This document shows, piece after piece, positions 58,460 through 64,000 of a DNA stretch of 64,000 bases (positions are counted from its first letter, which is position 1; the number at the start of each line of letters is the position of its first letter). Position numbers and translations under genes: made by a program. The notes under the pieces were generated by a model, which was not told the origin of the DNA, ran no database searches, and saw nothing but the letters and a program-made list of their open reading frames with translations. The stretch lies in NCBI GenBank assembly GCA_026645815.1, contig JAPKMR010000006.1, forward strand, positions 51,734-115,733, written 5' to 3'. Source of the stretch: Anaerolineae bacterium (GTDB taxonomy: Bacteria; Chloroflexota; Anaerolineae; B4-G1; SLSP01).

Positions 58460-60346
58460 CTACGCATCTTCTTCACTTTCCTGTCGCAAGCGTTCGAAAT
58501 GCTGCTGAATTTCCAGTGCCAATACTTTGGATATGCCGGGAACTTGCAGCAGTTCCTCGACGGTGGCGCTCTGGATGGCAGCAAGTGATCCTAATTGCTT
58601 GAGTAACGCGCGCCGTTTCACCGGTCCGATGCCGGGAATCTCATCAATTTGCGATGCCAATCCCAGTTTCTGGCGGCGTTGCCGGTGATAGGTAATCGCA
58701 AAACGGTGCGCTTCATCACGGATGCGCCGCAGGAGCAGGATGGCTGGATCTGTAGGCTCCAGGACCAGGGAGCGACTCTCACCGGGTCTAAAGAGCTCCT
58801 CATGGCGTTTGGCAAGGCCTACCACGGGCACCTTCCCCATCAACTCGAAAGCCTGCAATACTTCCACCGCCATTCCCAACTGACCTTTGCCGCCATCCAC
58901 GACTAGCAGATCGGGCAATTTGCCCCAACCCTGGCTTCCGCGCGTGCCCTTGAGCTCGCCGGCGGAGACCCGTCGCCAGCGGTCAAAACGCCGTGTGAGG
59001 ACTTCCTTCATGCTGGCGAAGTCATCCTGTCCTGTTACGGTCTTGATTTTGAAGCGGCGATAATCGCTCTTCTTTGCCACACCATGTTCGAAGACTACCA
59101 TACTGCCCACAACCTCCACCCCCTGGGTGGTGGAGATGTCGTAGCATTCGATGCGAATGGGTGCGGCGGGTAGCGCCAGGGCTGTCTGTAGCTCTTGGAG
59201 GGCCAGCTCGTTGCGATGTTTGTCTGTTGCCCATTGCGCCTTGAGCATGGCAAGAGTCTCGGTGGCATTCGTCGCTGCCAGGTCGAGCAACTCGCGCCCG
59301 GCGCCCTCGTGGGGTACATTAAGGTAGACGGTGTCGCCGCGTTTGGTGCGCAACCAGGATTCCAATACGGCGGCTTCGGCGACCTGCGCGGGCAGTAGAA
59401 TTTCTGGAGGGATAGCCGCAGCGTTGGTGTAGAATTGTTGCAGGAACGCCGTCATGATCTCATTGTCGTCAGCGCCGGCGCCCCCCTCCATGACAAAGTA
59501 TTCGCGCCCTAGCAGTTTGCCGTTGCGGACGAAAAAGATTTCGACGCAGGCGTTGCCATCATCCCGCGCCAGGGCGATCACATCTTGATTGAGTGCTGCG
59601 GTGCTGACGACCTTTTGCCGCTCGGTGACCTGTCGCAACGCCAGAAGTCGGTCTCGTATTCGCGCGGCGCGTTCAAATTTCAGTGCTTCCGCAGCTGCGT
59701 GGATTTCATGCTCCAGGTCGCTGATGACATTCTCGGTATGTCCTTCCATGAACTCTGCCAACTGCTCCAGCATGGCGAGGTACTCGGTTCGATCTACCAC
59801 CCCGATGCACGGTCCCAGGCAGAGCTTGAGATCGTAGTACAGGCAGGGTTTGGCATCCGTTCCTGTGATTTCCCGGTCGCAGGTGCGGTAGGGGAAGAGT
59901 CGCCGTAGCAAATCCAGCGTCTCACGCAGCGCGCCGGTGGAAGTATACGGGCCAAAGTAGCGTCCGCCATCACGCTCCATACGCCGGGTGATCAGCACTT
60001 TGGGGAAATCCTCGTTGGTGATCTTTAGATAGGGGTAGCGTTTGTCATCCTTAAGGCGGATGTTGAAACGCGGGCGGTATTGTTTGATGAGATTTGCCTC
60101 GAGAATCAGCGCTTCGATTTCCGAATCGGTGATGATCCATTCGAGGTCGGCGATTTCAGCGACCAGACGGCGCGTCTTGGCATTTTCTTGCGCTGAGGCG
60201 TGGAAATAGGAGCGCACCCGGTTAGCGAGATTGACCGCTTTGCCTACGTAGATAACCTGACCCTTGGCGTTGTGCATCAAATACACACCGGGTCGGGTGG
60301 GTAGGGTGGCTAATTGCTGTTCGATGATCTCAGAACGCTTTTTCAC
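58460..60346 (-). CDS. uvrC: Excinuclease ABC subunit C
   Basis: Nucleotide excision repair nuclease making both incisions, 628 residues. N-terminal GIY-YIG domain ([20 protein letters not shown]), Cys-rich region ([15 protein letters not shown]), UVR motif ([22 protein letters not shown], about 215-235), RNase H-like endonuclease core ([35 protein letters not shown]) and C-terminal helix-hairpin-helix pair ([33 protein letters not shown]). The start is GTG. Its -10 box ends 7 bases before it, so it is probably leaderless. Confidence 0.97.
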   Translation of the reverse strand: MKKRSEIIEQQLATLPTRPGVYLMHNAKGQVIYVGKAVNLANRVRSYFHASAQENAKTRRLVAEIADLEWIITDSEIEALILEANLIKQYRPRFNIRLKDDKRYPYLKITNEDFPKVLITRRMERDGGRYFGPYTSTGALRETLDLLRRLFPYRTCDREITGTDAKPCLYYDLKLCLGPCIGVVDRTEYLAMLEQLAEFMEGHTENVISDLEHEIHAAAEALKFERAARIRDRLLALRQVTERQKVVSTAALNQDVIALARDDGNACVEIFFVRNGKLLGREYFVMEGGAGADDNEIMTAFLQQFYTNAAAIPPEILLPAQVAEAAVLESWLRTKRGDTVYLNVPHEGAGRELLDLAATNATETLAMLKAQWATDKHRNELALQELQTALALPAAPIRIECYDISTTQGVEVVGSMVVFEHGVAKKSDYRRFKIKTVTGQDDFASMKEVLTRRFDRWRRVSAGELKGTRGSQGWGKLPDLLVVDGGKGQLGMAVEVLQAFELMGKVPVVGLAKRHEELFRPGESRSLVLEPTDPAILLLRRIRDEAHRFAITYHRQRRQKLGLASQIDEIPGIGPVKRRALLKQLGSLAAIQSATVEELLQVPGISKVLALEIQQHFERLRQESEEDA

Positions 60347-60353
60347 AGGTCTG

Positions 60354-60380
60354 ATTATACAACAGAACTGTGATTGTCAG
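60354..60380 (-). promoter_or_regulatory. Promoter of uvrC, leaderless
   Basis: CTGACA (60375-60380), 15-base spacer, TATAAT (60354-60359) on the minus strand. The predicted start is at or next to the GTG codon (60346). No Shine-Dalgarno is possible in so short a leader. Confidence 0.6.
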
Positions 60381-60385
60381 GCATT

Positions 60386-60432
60386 AAGGGCGGGCTTGTG
60401 GCGCTGTATTCTAGCGCCACAAGCCCGCCCTT
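60386..60432. terminator. Long hairpin upstream of uvrC
   Basis: A 19-bp perfect stem (60386-60404 with 60414-60432) with a 9-base loop. It lies between the small Pro-rich protein gene and the uvrC promoter and likely ends the upstream minus-strand transcript, though T-runs are weak. Confidence 0.6.
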
Positions 60433-60492
60433 CTTTCGGGCTGTGGATTGAGCCGCTTGTGATTGGGCGAGGCGCCTAAATTCAGATCGCGG

Positions 60493-60819
60493 TTAGATGT
60501 TCAGCAGCGGCAGCACCATGCCCATCTGCCGCTCGAGCTCCTCCAGGATATAGTCACCATTCTGGTACAGGTAGTAGAGGGATGAGCAGCAGCAGCACAG
60601 AAGGAGCACACCCACGACAATCAAAATGATGATCAGGGTTTTATTGCTTTTCTTGGGCGGCGTTCCCCCGGCCTGCGGATAGTAATCGGTGGGTGGGGGC
60701 GCTTGGGGCGGCAGTGGTTCCCCTGAATAAGGGGGCAGCGATTGCCACCCAGGCGTCTGATTCTGGTCAGGAATGGGATCCGGTAAAGGGGCAGGATCGG
60801 GTAAGGTATTGTATGTCAT
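60493..60819 (-). CDS. Pro-rich single-pass membrane protein, unknown
   Basis: A 108-residue protein. The first about 55 residues are Pro-rich (PDPAPLPDPIPDQNQTPGWQ) and likely disordered. A hydrophobic helix with a Cys run follows (LIIILIVVGVLLLCCCCSSL), then a short tail. The run of four cysteines at the membrane face could be acylated (inference). GGAG lies upstream of the ATG. Function unknown. Confidence 0.75.
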   Translation of the reverse strand: MTYNTLPDPAPLPDPIPDQNQTPGWQSLPPYSGEPLPPQAPPPTDYYPQAGGTPPKKSNKTLIIILIVVGVLLLCCCCSSLYYLYQNGDYILEELERQMGMVLPLLNI

Positions 60820-60860
60820 GATTTCTCCTTCAGTTAATTAATATGAAATGATGGTACGAA

Positions 60861-61229
60861 TTAGCGCAGACCGAAAATCTGCGAGCTCATCATGCCTGCC
60901 TGATCGCAGAAGGCAAAACCAAACGGCACTGAGATAGCGCCGATGAGCACCAACGCGCCTATGCACAAACCAATGACCATAAGGCCGACGCCGATCCATC
61001 CCAGGATGATGCCGGCTTGTGCCAGTCCATCTCCGCTGACCGTGCCATTGCTGCGCGAAATCTCATTTTTGGCGGCATAGCCCAGAATCAGTCCGGCGAT
61101 GCTGCCAATGATGGGCAATATCTGGATCAGGCCCAGGATGCCGAGGATGAGACTCGCTACAGCAGCCACGCTGGTGCGCGGCGCATAACCCGGAGACTGC
61201 CCGTAATTGTTATCGTAGTACTGTGACAT
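60861..61229 (-). CDS. DUF4190-like small membrane protein
   Basis: A 122-residue protein with a Tyr/Gly-rich N-terminus (YYDNNYGQSPGYAPRTS) and two hydrophobic hairpins (SLILGILGLIQILPIIGSIA, GLILGYAAKNEISRSNG, GIILGWIGVGLMVIGLCIGA), the pattern of DUF4190. Function unknown. It lies 41 bases from the next gene on the minus strand and 50 bases after the DUF4126 gene. Confidence 0.8.
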   Translation of the reverse strand: MSQYYDNNYGQSPGYAPRTSVAAVASLILGILGLIQILPIIGSIAGLILGYAAKNEISRSNGTVSGDGLAQAGIILGWIGVGLMVIGLCIGALVLIGAISVPFGFAFCDQAGMMSSQIFGLR

Positions 61230-61279
61230 GATTTCTTCCTTTCTCGTAATCTGGCAAAAGAATCACTCTACGTGTGGTT

Positions 61280-61891
61280 TTAGAAGTCCTCGAAGGCCGC
61301 GCTGTCGGCGGCACGTACAGTTTCACGCGCCTCTACGCGCAGGCGCCGGCGCCGGACGAACAGGTAGAGTAACAGAATGATCAGGAACATCCACAATAGC
61401 ACCAGATACGGGAAAATGATCGCGAGCAGCGACGTGACAGCTGAGACGGTCTCTTCAATGGAACTGATGATCGGATTCCCTGTGCCCGCAGTGGTTGCCG
61501 TGATTACCGGACGTGCGGAAGCCTTAATCGCGTGAACACTACCTGCCAGAATTACCCCACAACCCAACGCCAGGACGGGGTGCATGTTGATGGTGTGTTG
61601 GGTGGTCGCAGCAAAGAGGATCGCACCAGCAGTGGGGCGGATGACCGTCTCGATGACATCATTAACGCTATCTACGGCGGGTATCTTATCCGCCAGCGCA
61701 TCAACGATCAATAATACTGCCAGTAGTCCCATGATCCACCAGTTGGTGATGGCGCTCCAGGGTTCTTCTAATGTGATCAGCCCTGTGAAACGCGCCAGCA
61801 CCGCGACTGTGAGTAGCGGAATATAGGCATTCAACCCGGCTGAGGTCGAAAGCCCAAACGCCGTGGTCAGATTCAAAACCCAATCAAGCAT
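61280..61891 (-). CDS. DUF4126 membrane protein
   Basis: A 203-residue membrane protein of the DUF4126 family: FGLSTSAGLNAYIPLLTVAV near the start, LADKIPAVDSVNDVIETVIR, PTAGAILFAATTQ, and a C-terminal helix (FPYLVLLWMFLIILLLYLFV) with a basic tail. Function unknown. First gene of a three-gene minus-strand run with a promoter at 62028-62056. Confidence 0.87.
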   Translation of the reverse strand: MLDWVLNLTTAFGLSTSAGLNAYIPLLTVAVLARFTGLITLEEPWSAITNWWIMGLLAVLLIVDALADKIPAVDSVNDVIETVIRPTAGAILFAATTQHTINMHPVLALGCGVILAGSVHAIKASARPVITATTAGTGNPIISSIEETVSAVTSLLAIIFPYLVLLWMFLIILLLYLFVRRRRLRVEARETVRAADSAAFEDF

Positions 61892-62027
61892 CCTTTCCTC
61901 TCTTCAAAGCATTAACCTGTATCGGGAGCTGGCACCAAGAAGAAAAGGCAGGGGTGTTCATTGTCCAGATCTCCCTCTCTTGATTTCAGGGTGCCAACCC
62001 AGTGGATTAGCGCCTCTGTCTGAGCTC

Positions 62028-62056
62028 ATTATAAGCACATTAACTAAAATACGCAA
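62028..62056 (-). promoter_or_regulatory. Promoter of the DUF4126-DUF4190 run
   Basis: TTGCGT (62051-62056), 17-base spacer, TATAAT (62028-62033), read leftward. The leader would be about 130 nt. Nothing else convincing is seen in 61892-62214. Confidence 0.65.
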
Positions 62057-62214
62057 TATCTGTTCTAAAGTTGCAGATTTTGGTTTCGAGGCAGGTGATG
62101 AGTACGATGCTTTGGTCGTGGGCCGCGGCAATAGTGTCGAAGCTGTGCTAAATCAACGCAGCTAGCCTACAAGGAGCGCAAAAGATCTCTGAACACTTAC
62201 TGCCTTAAAATGGG

Positions 62215-62242
62215 TTGACAAAAACCCGGTTCCTGGTAGAAT
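62215..62242 (+). promoter_or_regulatory. Promoter of tRNA-Glu
   Basis: TTGACA (62215-62220), 16-base spacer, TAGAAT (62237-62242), 12 bases before the tRNA. Confidence 0.85.
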
Positions 62243-62254
62243 CCTTGAAAGTTC

Positions 62255-62327
62255 GGCCCCATCGTCTAGTGGCCTAGGACGCTGGCCTCTCAAGTCGGAA
62301 ACAGGGATTCGAATTCCCTTGGGGCCA
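62255..62327 (+). tRNA. tRNA-Glu (CUC)
   Basis: A 73-nt cloverleaf, acceptor GGCCCCA / TGGGGCC, D-arm CGTCTAGTGGCCTAGGACG, anticodon loop CTCTCAA (CTC), T-arm AGGGATTCGAATTCCCT. CCA is only partly present in the DNA (ACCT). Confidence 0.95.
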
Positions 62328-62332
62328 CCTGT

Positions 62333-62364
62333 ACAGGCCGACGCTTAGCGTCGGCCTGTTTTTT
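62333..62364 (+). terminator. Terminator after tRNA-Glu
   Basis: A perfect 12-bp stem ACAGGCCGACGC / GCGTCGGCCTGT with loop TTA and six T. Confidence 0.96.
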
Positions 62365-62399
62365 GTAAGTGTTTTAGTGTTGGAAGGTTGGAAAGAAGT

Positions 62400-62864
62400 A
62401 TGAAAATCGAATCGTTTCCACGGATGACGGCTTCACATCTGGTGAAATCTATTGACCTCAATCATCATGGCACTCTGTTCGCCGGGCGTATGGCAGAATG
62501 GTTGGTTGAGGTGGGTTTTATGACCGCTCGGGCAACTCTGGGTTGCCAACCGGAGAATATTGTCTGCGCTCGCTTGCATGGTATGGATTTCCGGAAGAGT
62601 GTCGGTTCTGGGGATACCCTGGTTCTTGAAGGGCGAGTCGCTTATGTGGGTTCAAGTAGCCTCACTGTCTACGTCGAGGCCCGGTCTTTTGGTGTGTCAA
62701 CGGCTTTGCCCTATACCGATGGCCTGGTGACCTTTGTGCATGTGATAGAGACACGTGCTGCGCCCCATGGTCTGGTGGTGGAAACGCCGGTCGAGGGTGA
62801 GGCGCGGGACCTGTGGAACCGTGTGCTTGCCGAACGTCACTTCCAGCAGCGAACCACCCAATGA
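62400..62864 (+). CDS. Acyl-CoA thioesterase family protein (hotdog fold)
   Basis: A 154-residue hotdog-fold protein similar to YciA/BFIT-type acyl-CoA hydrolases: the helix LNHHGTLFAGRMAEWLVEVG, followed by VCARLHGMDFRKSVGSGDTL and YVGSSSLTVYVEARSF. Proteins of this type hydrolyse acyl-CoA esters; the chain length is unknown. ATG 62400 chosen, with a TTG at 62388 in frame. Its stop overlaps the next ATG (ATGA). Confidence 0.87.
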   Translation: MKIESFPRMTASHLVKSIDLNHHGTLFAGRMAEWLVEVGFMTARATLGCQPENIVCARLHGMDFRKSVGSGDTLVLEGRVAYVGSSSLTVYVEARSFGVSTALPYTDGLVTFVHVIETRAAPHGLVVETPVEGEARDLWNRVLAERHFQQRTTQ

Positions 62865-63367
62865 CGCAGGGTGGACATATCGGTGCGAGCCTCGTCCTCG
62901 CCTGTGCAATTGAGCATCTGGCGTTTCGTTCTACGCCGGGACCGGGGATATTGGTCGTTGGGGCGTTGCTAGGAAATCTGCCCGATTTCGACGCGCTCGC
63001 GGCGCCATTTCTGGGGCACCGCTTAGGGCAGCGACGGCTTCACCACCACCGTTTCGTCACCCATACCCCGTTGCTCTATCTGCTTCTCTCGTTGTTCATC
63101 GCGCTGTTTTCGCCCGAGTGGGCGTTGCGTGTGGGAGTTCTGACCCTTTTTCATCTGGTGTTGGATTCCTGGCACACCGATGACGGTGTCATGTGGTTAT
63201 GGCCCCTAAACAAGCGCCAGTTTAGCCTGTGGCCCTATCCCGCCCACGCGGAAGGCCGTTTTGGCTGGGAATTCTACCGGCACCACCTTCGACGTCCCCT
63301 GGCACTGATTCCAGAAATGGCGTTTGCTCTCAGCGGGGGGGCTGTGTTGGCGGCGGCTTTTGGCTAG
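62861..63367 (+). CDS. YdjM-like membrane-bound metal-dependent hydrolase family protein
   Basis: A 168-residue membrane protein with the YdjM signature: GGHIGASLVLACAIEH at the start, LLGNLPDFDAL, the His-rich RLHHHRFVTHTPLLYL and LDSWHTDDGVMW, followed by hydrophobic helices. The conserved His/Asp residues suggest metal binding; the substrate is not known. It overlaps the thioesterase start-stop and its stop (CTAG) overlaps the converging ubiX stop. Confidence 0.85.
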   Translation: MTQGGHIGASLVLACAIEHLAFRSTPGPGILVVGALLGNLPDFDALAAPFLGHRLGQRRLHHHRFVTHTPLLYLLLSLFIALFSPEWALRVGVLTLFHLVLDSWHTDDGVMWLWPLNKRQFSLWPYPAHAEGRFGWEFYRHHLRRPLALIPEMAFALSGGAVLAAAFG

Positions 63368-63969
63368 TCTGTTTCGGGATGTGGGTCCCAAGGTGTGTAG
63401 AGGGCATTAGCAAAGCCCATCCGGCTCAGGATTCGCCCCACAGTCTGTTCAACGAGCTCTTCGATCGTTTGTGGATGGCTGTAGAATGCCGGCACCGGTG
63501 GGAAGATAATGGCTCCCAGTTCCGTCGCCTGCACCATGAGCCGTAAATGCCCCAGGTGCAGCGGTGTCTCGCGGACCATCAGAAGCAGCGGGCGACCTTC
63601 TTTGAGGGTGACATCTGCCGCCCGGGCGAGCAACTCATCGGTGTGACTGTGAGCGATAGCCGCCAGTGTCTTTATCGAGCAGGGTGCGACGATCATTCCT
63701 TGAGTGGTGAATGAACCGCTGGCGATGGCGGCGGCGAAGTCGTTCGGTGCGTAGCGCCGGGCGACCAGCGAATCCAGATTTTCCGGTGCAATGCCCATCT
63801 CCAGGTCCAGGGTGATTTTCCCCGGTTCGCTGATTACCAGATGTGTTTCCACGTCCCGCACCTTTAGCGCTTCCAGCAAGCGCACGCCGTAAATGGCCCC
63901 ACTTGCGCCAGTGATCCCCACAATGAGGCGTTGGGGAGTCTTTTGTGTGTATGCTATTGTGTTTTCCAT
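63364..63969 (-). CDS. ubiX: Flavin prenyltransferase UbiX/Pad1 family
   Basis: Adds a prenyl group to FMN to make the cofactor of UbiD decarboxylases; 201 residues. N-terminal LIVGITGASGAIYGVRLLEA, then GSFTTQGMIVAPCSIKTLAA (Ser and Cys of the family), KEGRPLLLMVRETPLHLGHL and PPVPAFYSHPQTIEELVEQT. I placed the start at ATG 63969; the TATAAT at 63976-63981 ends 6 bases upstream, which implies a leaderless mRNA and makes an in-frame TTG at 63987 unlikely. No ubiD is in the window. Confidence 0.94.
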   Translation of the reverse strand: MENTIAYTQKTPQRLIVGITGASGAIYGVRLLEALKVRDVETHLVISEPGKITLDLEMGIAPENLDSLVARRYAPNDFAAAIASGSFTTQGMIVAPCSIKTLAAIAHSHTDELLARAADVTLKEGRPLLLMVRETPLHLGHLRLMVQATELGAIIFPPVPAFYSHPQTIEELVEQTVGRILSRMGFANALYTPWDPHPETD

Positions 63970-63975
63970 ATTTGC

Positions 63976-63981
63976 ATTATA
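63976..63981 (-). promoter_or_regulatory. -10 box of ubiX (leaderless)
   Basis: TATAAT on the minus strand, 6 bases before the ATG. The -35 element would fall at or just beyond the window end. Confidence 0.6.
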
Positions 63982-64000
63982 CGTCAAGGGGGTCTCGGGG

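Noticed and set aside
61863..62165. A 100-codon frame between the DUF4126 gene and tRNA-Glu
   Set aside because: It starts antisense to the DUF4126 gene, has no ribosome binding site and no recognisable domain, and it contains the opposite-strand promoter.

Overview
The window looks like a chromosomal segment of a Chloroflexota bacterium, probably Anaerolineae-like (inference). The signs are a DUF6754/MutL-like membrane gene cluster, a bacterial XPB helicase with helicase-associated partner proteins, a LuxR-type regulator fused to kelch repeats, DUF438 and DUF4126 proteins, a surface protein with an LPxTG-like tail, and frequent TTG/GTG starts. Promoters are ordinary sigma-70 type (TTGACA-N16-18-TATAAT). 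Several genes appear leaderless, with the -10 box only 6 to 10 bases before the start codon. I see no rRNA, CRISPR array, prophage or transposase gene. Mobile traces are limited to short non-coding elements.

Layout. 1-8.1 kb: the end of a surface-polysaccharide locus (CapF and CapG for UDP-L-FucNAc, a WbuB-type glycosyltransferase, an initiating sugar transferase, an ATP-grasp protein, an acyltransferase, a nucleotidyltransferase) followed by the tRNA t6A enzyme Sua5. 8.1-11.4 kb: a secreted alkaline phosphatase and the convergent housekeeping sigma factor, which has an unusual leader. 11.4-17.5 kb: the XPB helicase and two large partners. 17.6-24.9 kb: ftsY, prfB (with its programmed +1 frameshift), an unknown zinc-ribbon protein, tilS, a deoxynucleoside kinase and the LuxR-kelch regulator. 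25-29.6 kb: an MFS transporter, a GntR/PBP regulator, a CNNM/CorC-type membrane protein and four tRNAs (Gln, Leu, Cys, Gly). 30-38.4 kb: a tightly packed run of seven membrane or MutL-associated genes of unknown function, then a surface-anchored protein. 38.5-46.5 kb: a LysM protein, rplS, a class I amidotransferase, small membrane proteins, a PLP enzyme, a glycosyltransferase, a TPR protein and a lipoprotein. 46.7-52.2 kb: two tandem cytidylate-kinase-like genes, a T-box-controlled thrS and a Na/Pi cotransporter. 52.3-55.5 kb: a PPOX pseudogene cut by a mobile element, then a Crp/Fnr, ferredoxin, DUF438-hemerythrin and ubiquitin-like gene run. 55.9-64 kb: mraY, cysS, uvrC, three small membrane proteins, tRNA-Glu, a thioesterase, a YdjM-type membrane protein and ubiX.

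The strongest candidate for an undescribed system is the 30.1-37.6 kb cluster. Its genes overlap or nearly touch. They encode a DUF6754 membrane protein, two polytopic membrane proteins, a membrane-anchored scaffold with two zinc ribbons and ten PDWL-type motifs, a MutL-like ASKHA-fold ATPase without any glutamate mutase genes, and a protein with a lipoyl/HlyD-like hybrid motif. Second is the three-gene XPB module. Two families of short inverted-repeat (MITE-like) elements are present. One copy has a perfect 8-bp target duplication, and another sits exactly at the break point of a truncated flavin-oxidase-like gene.
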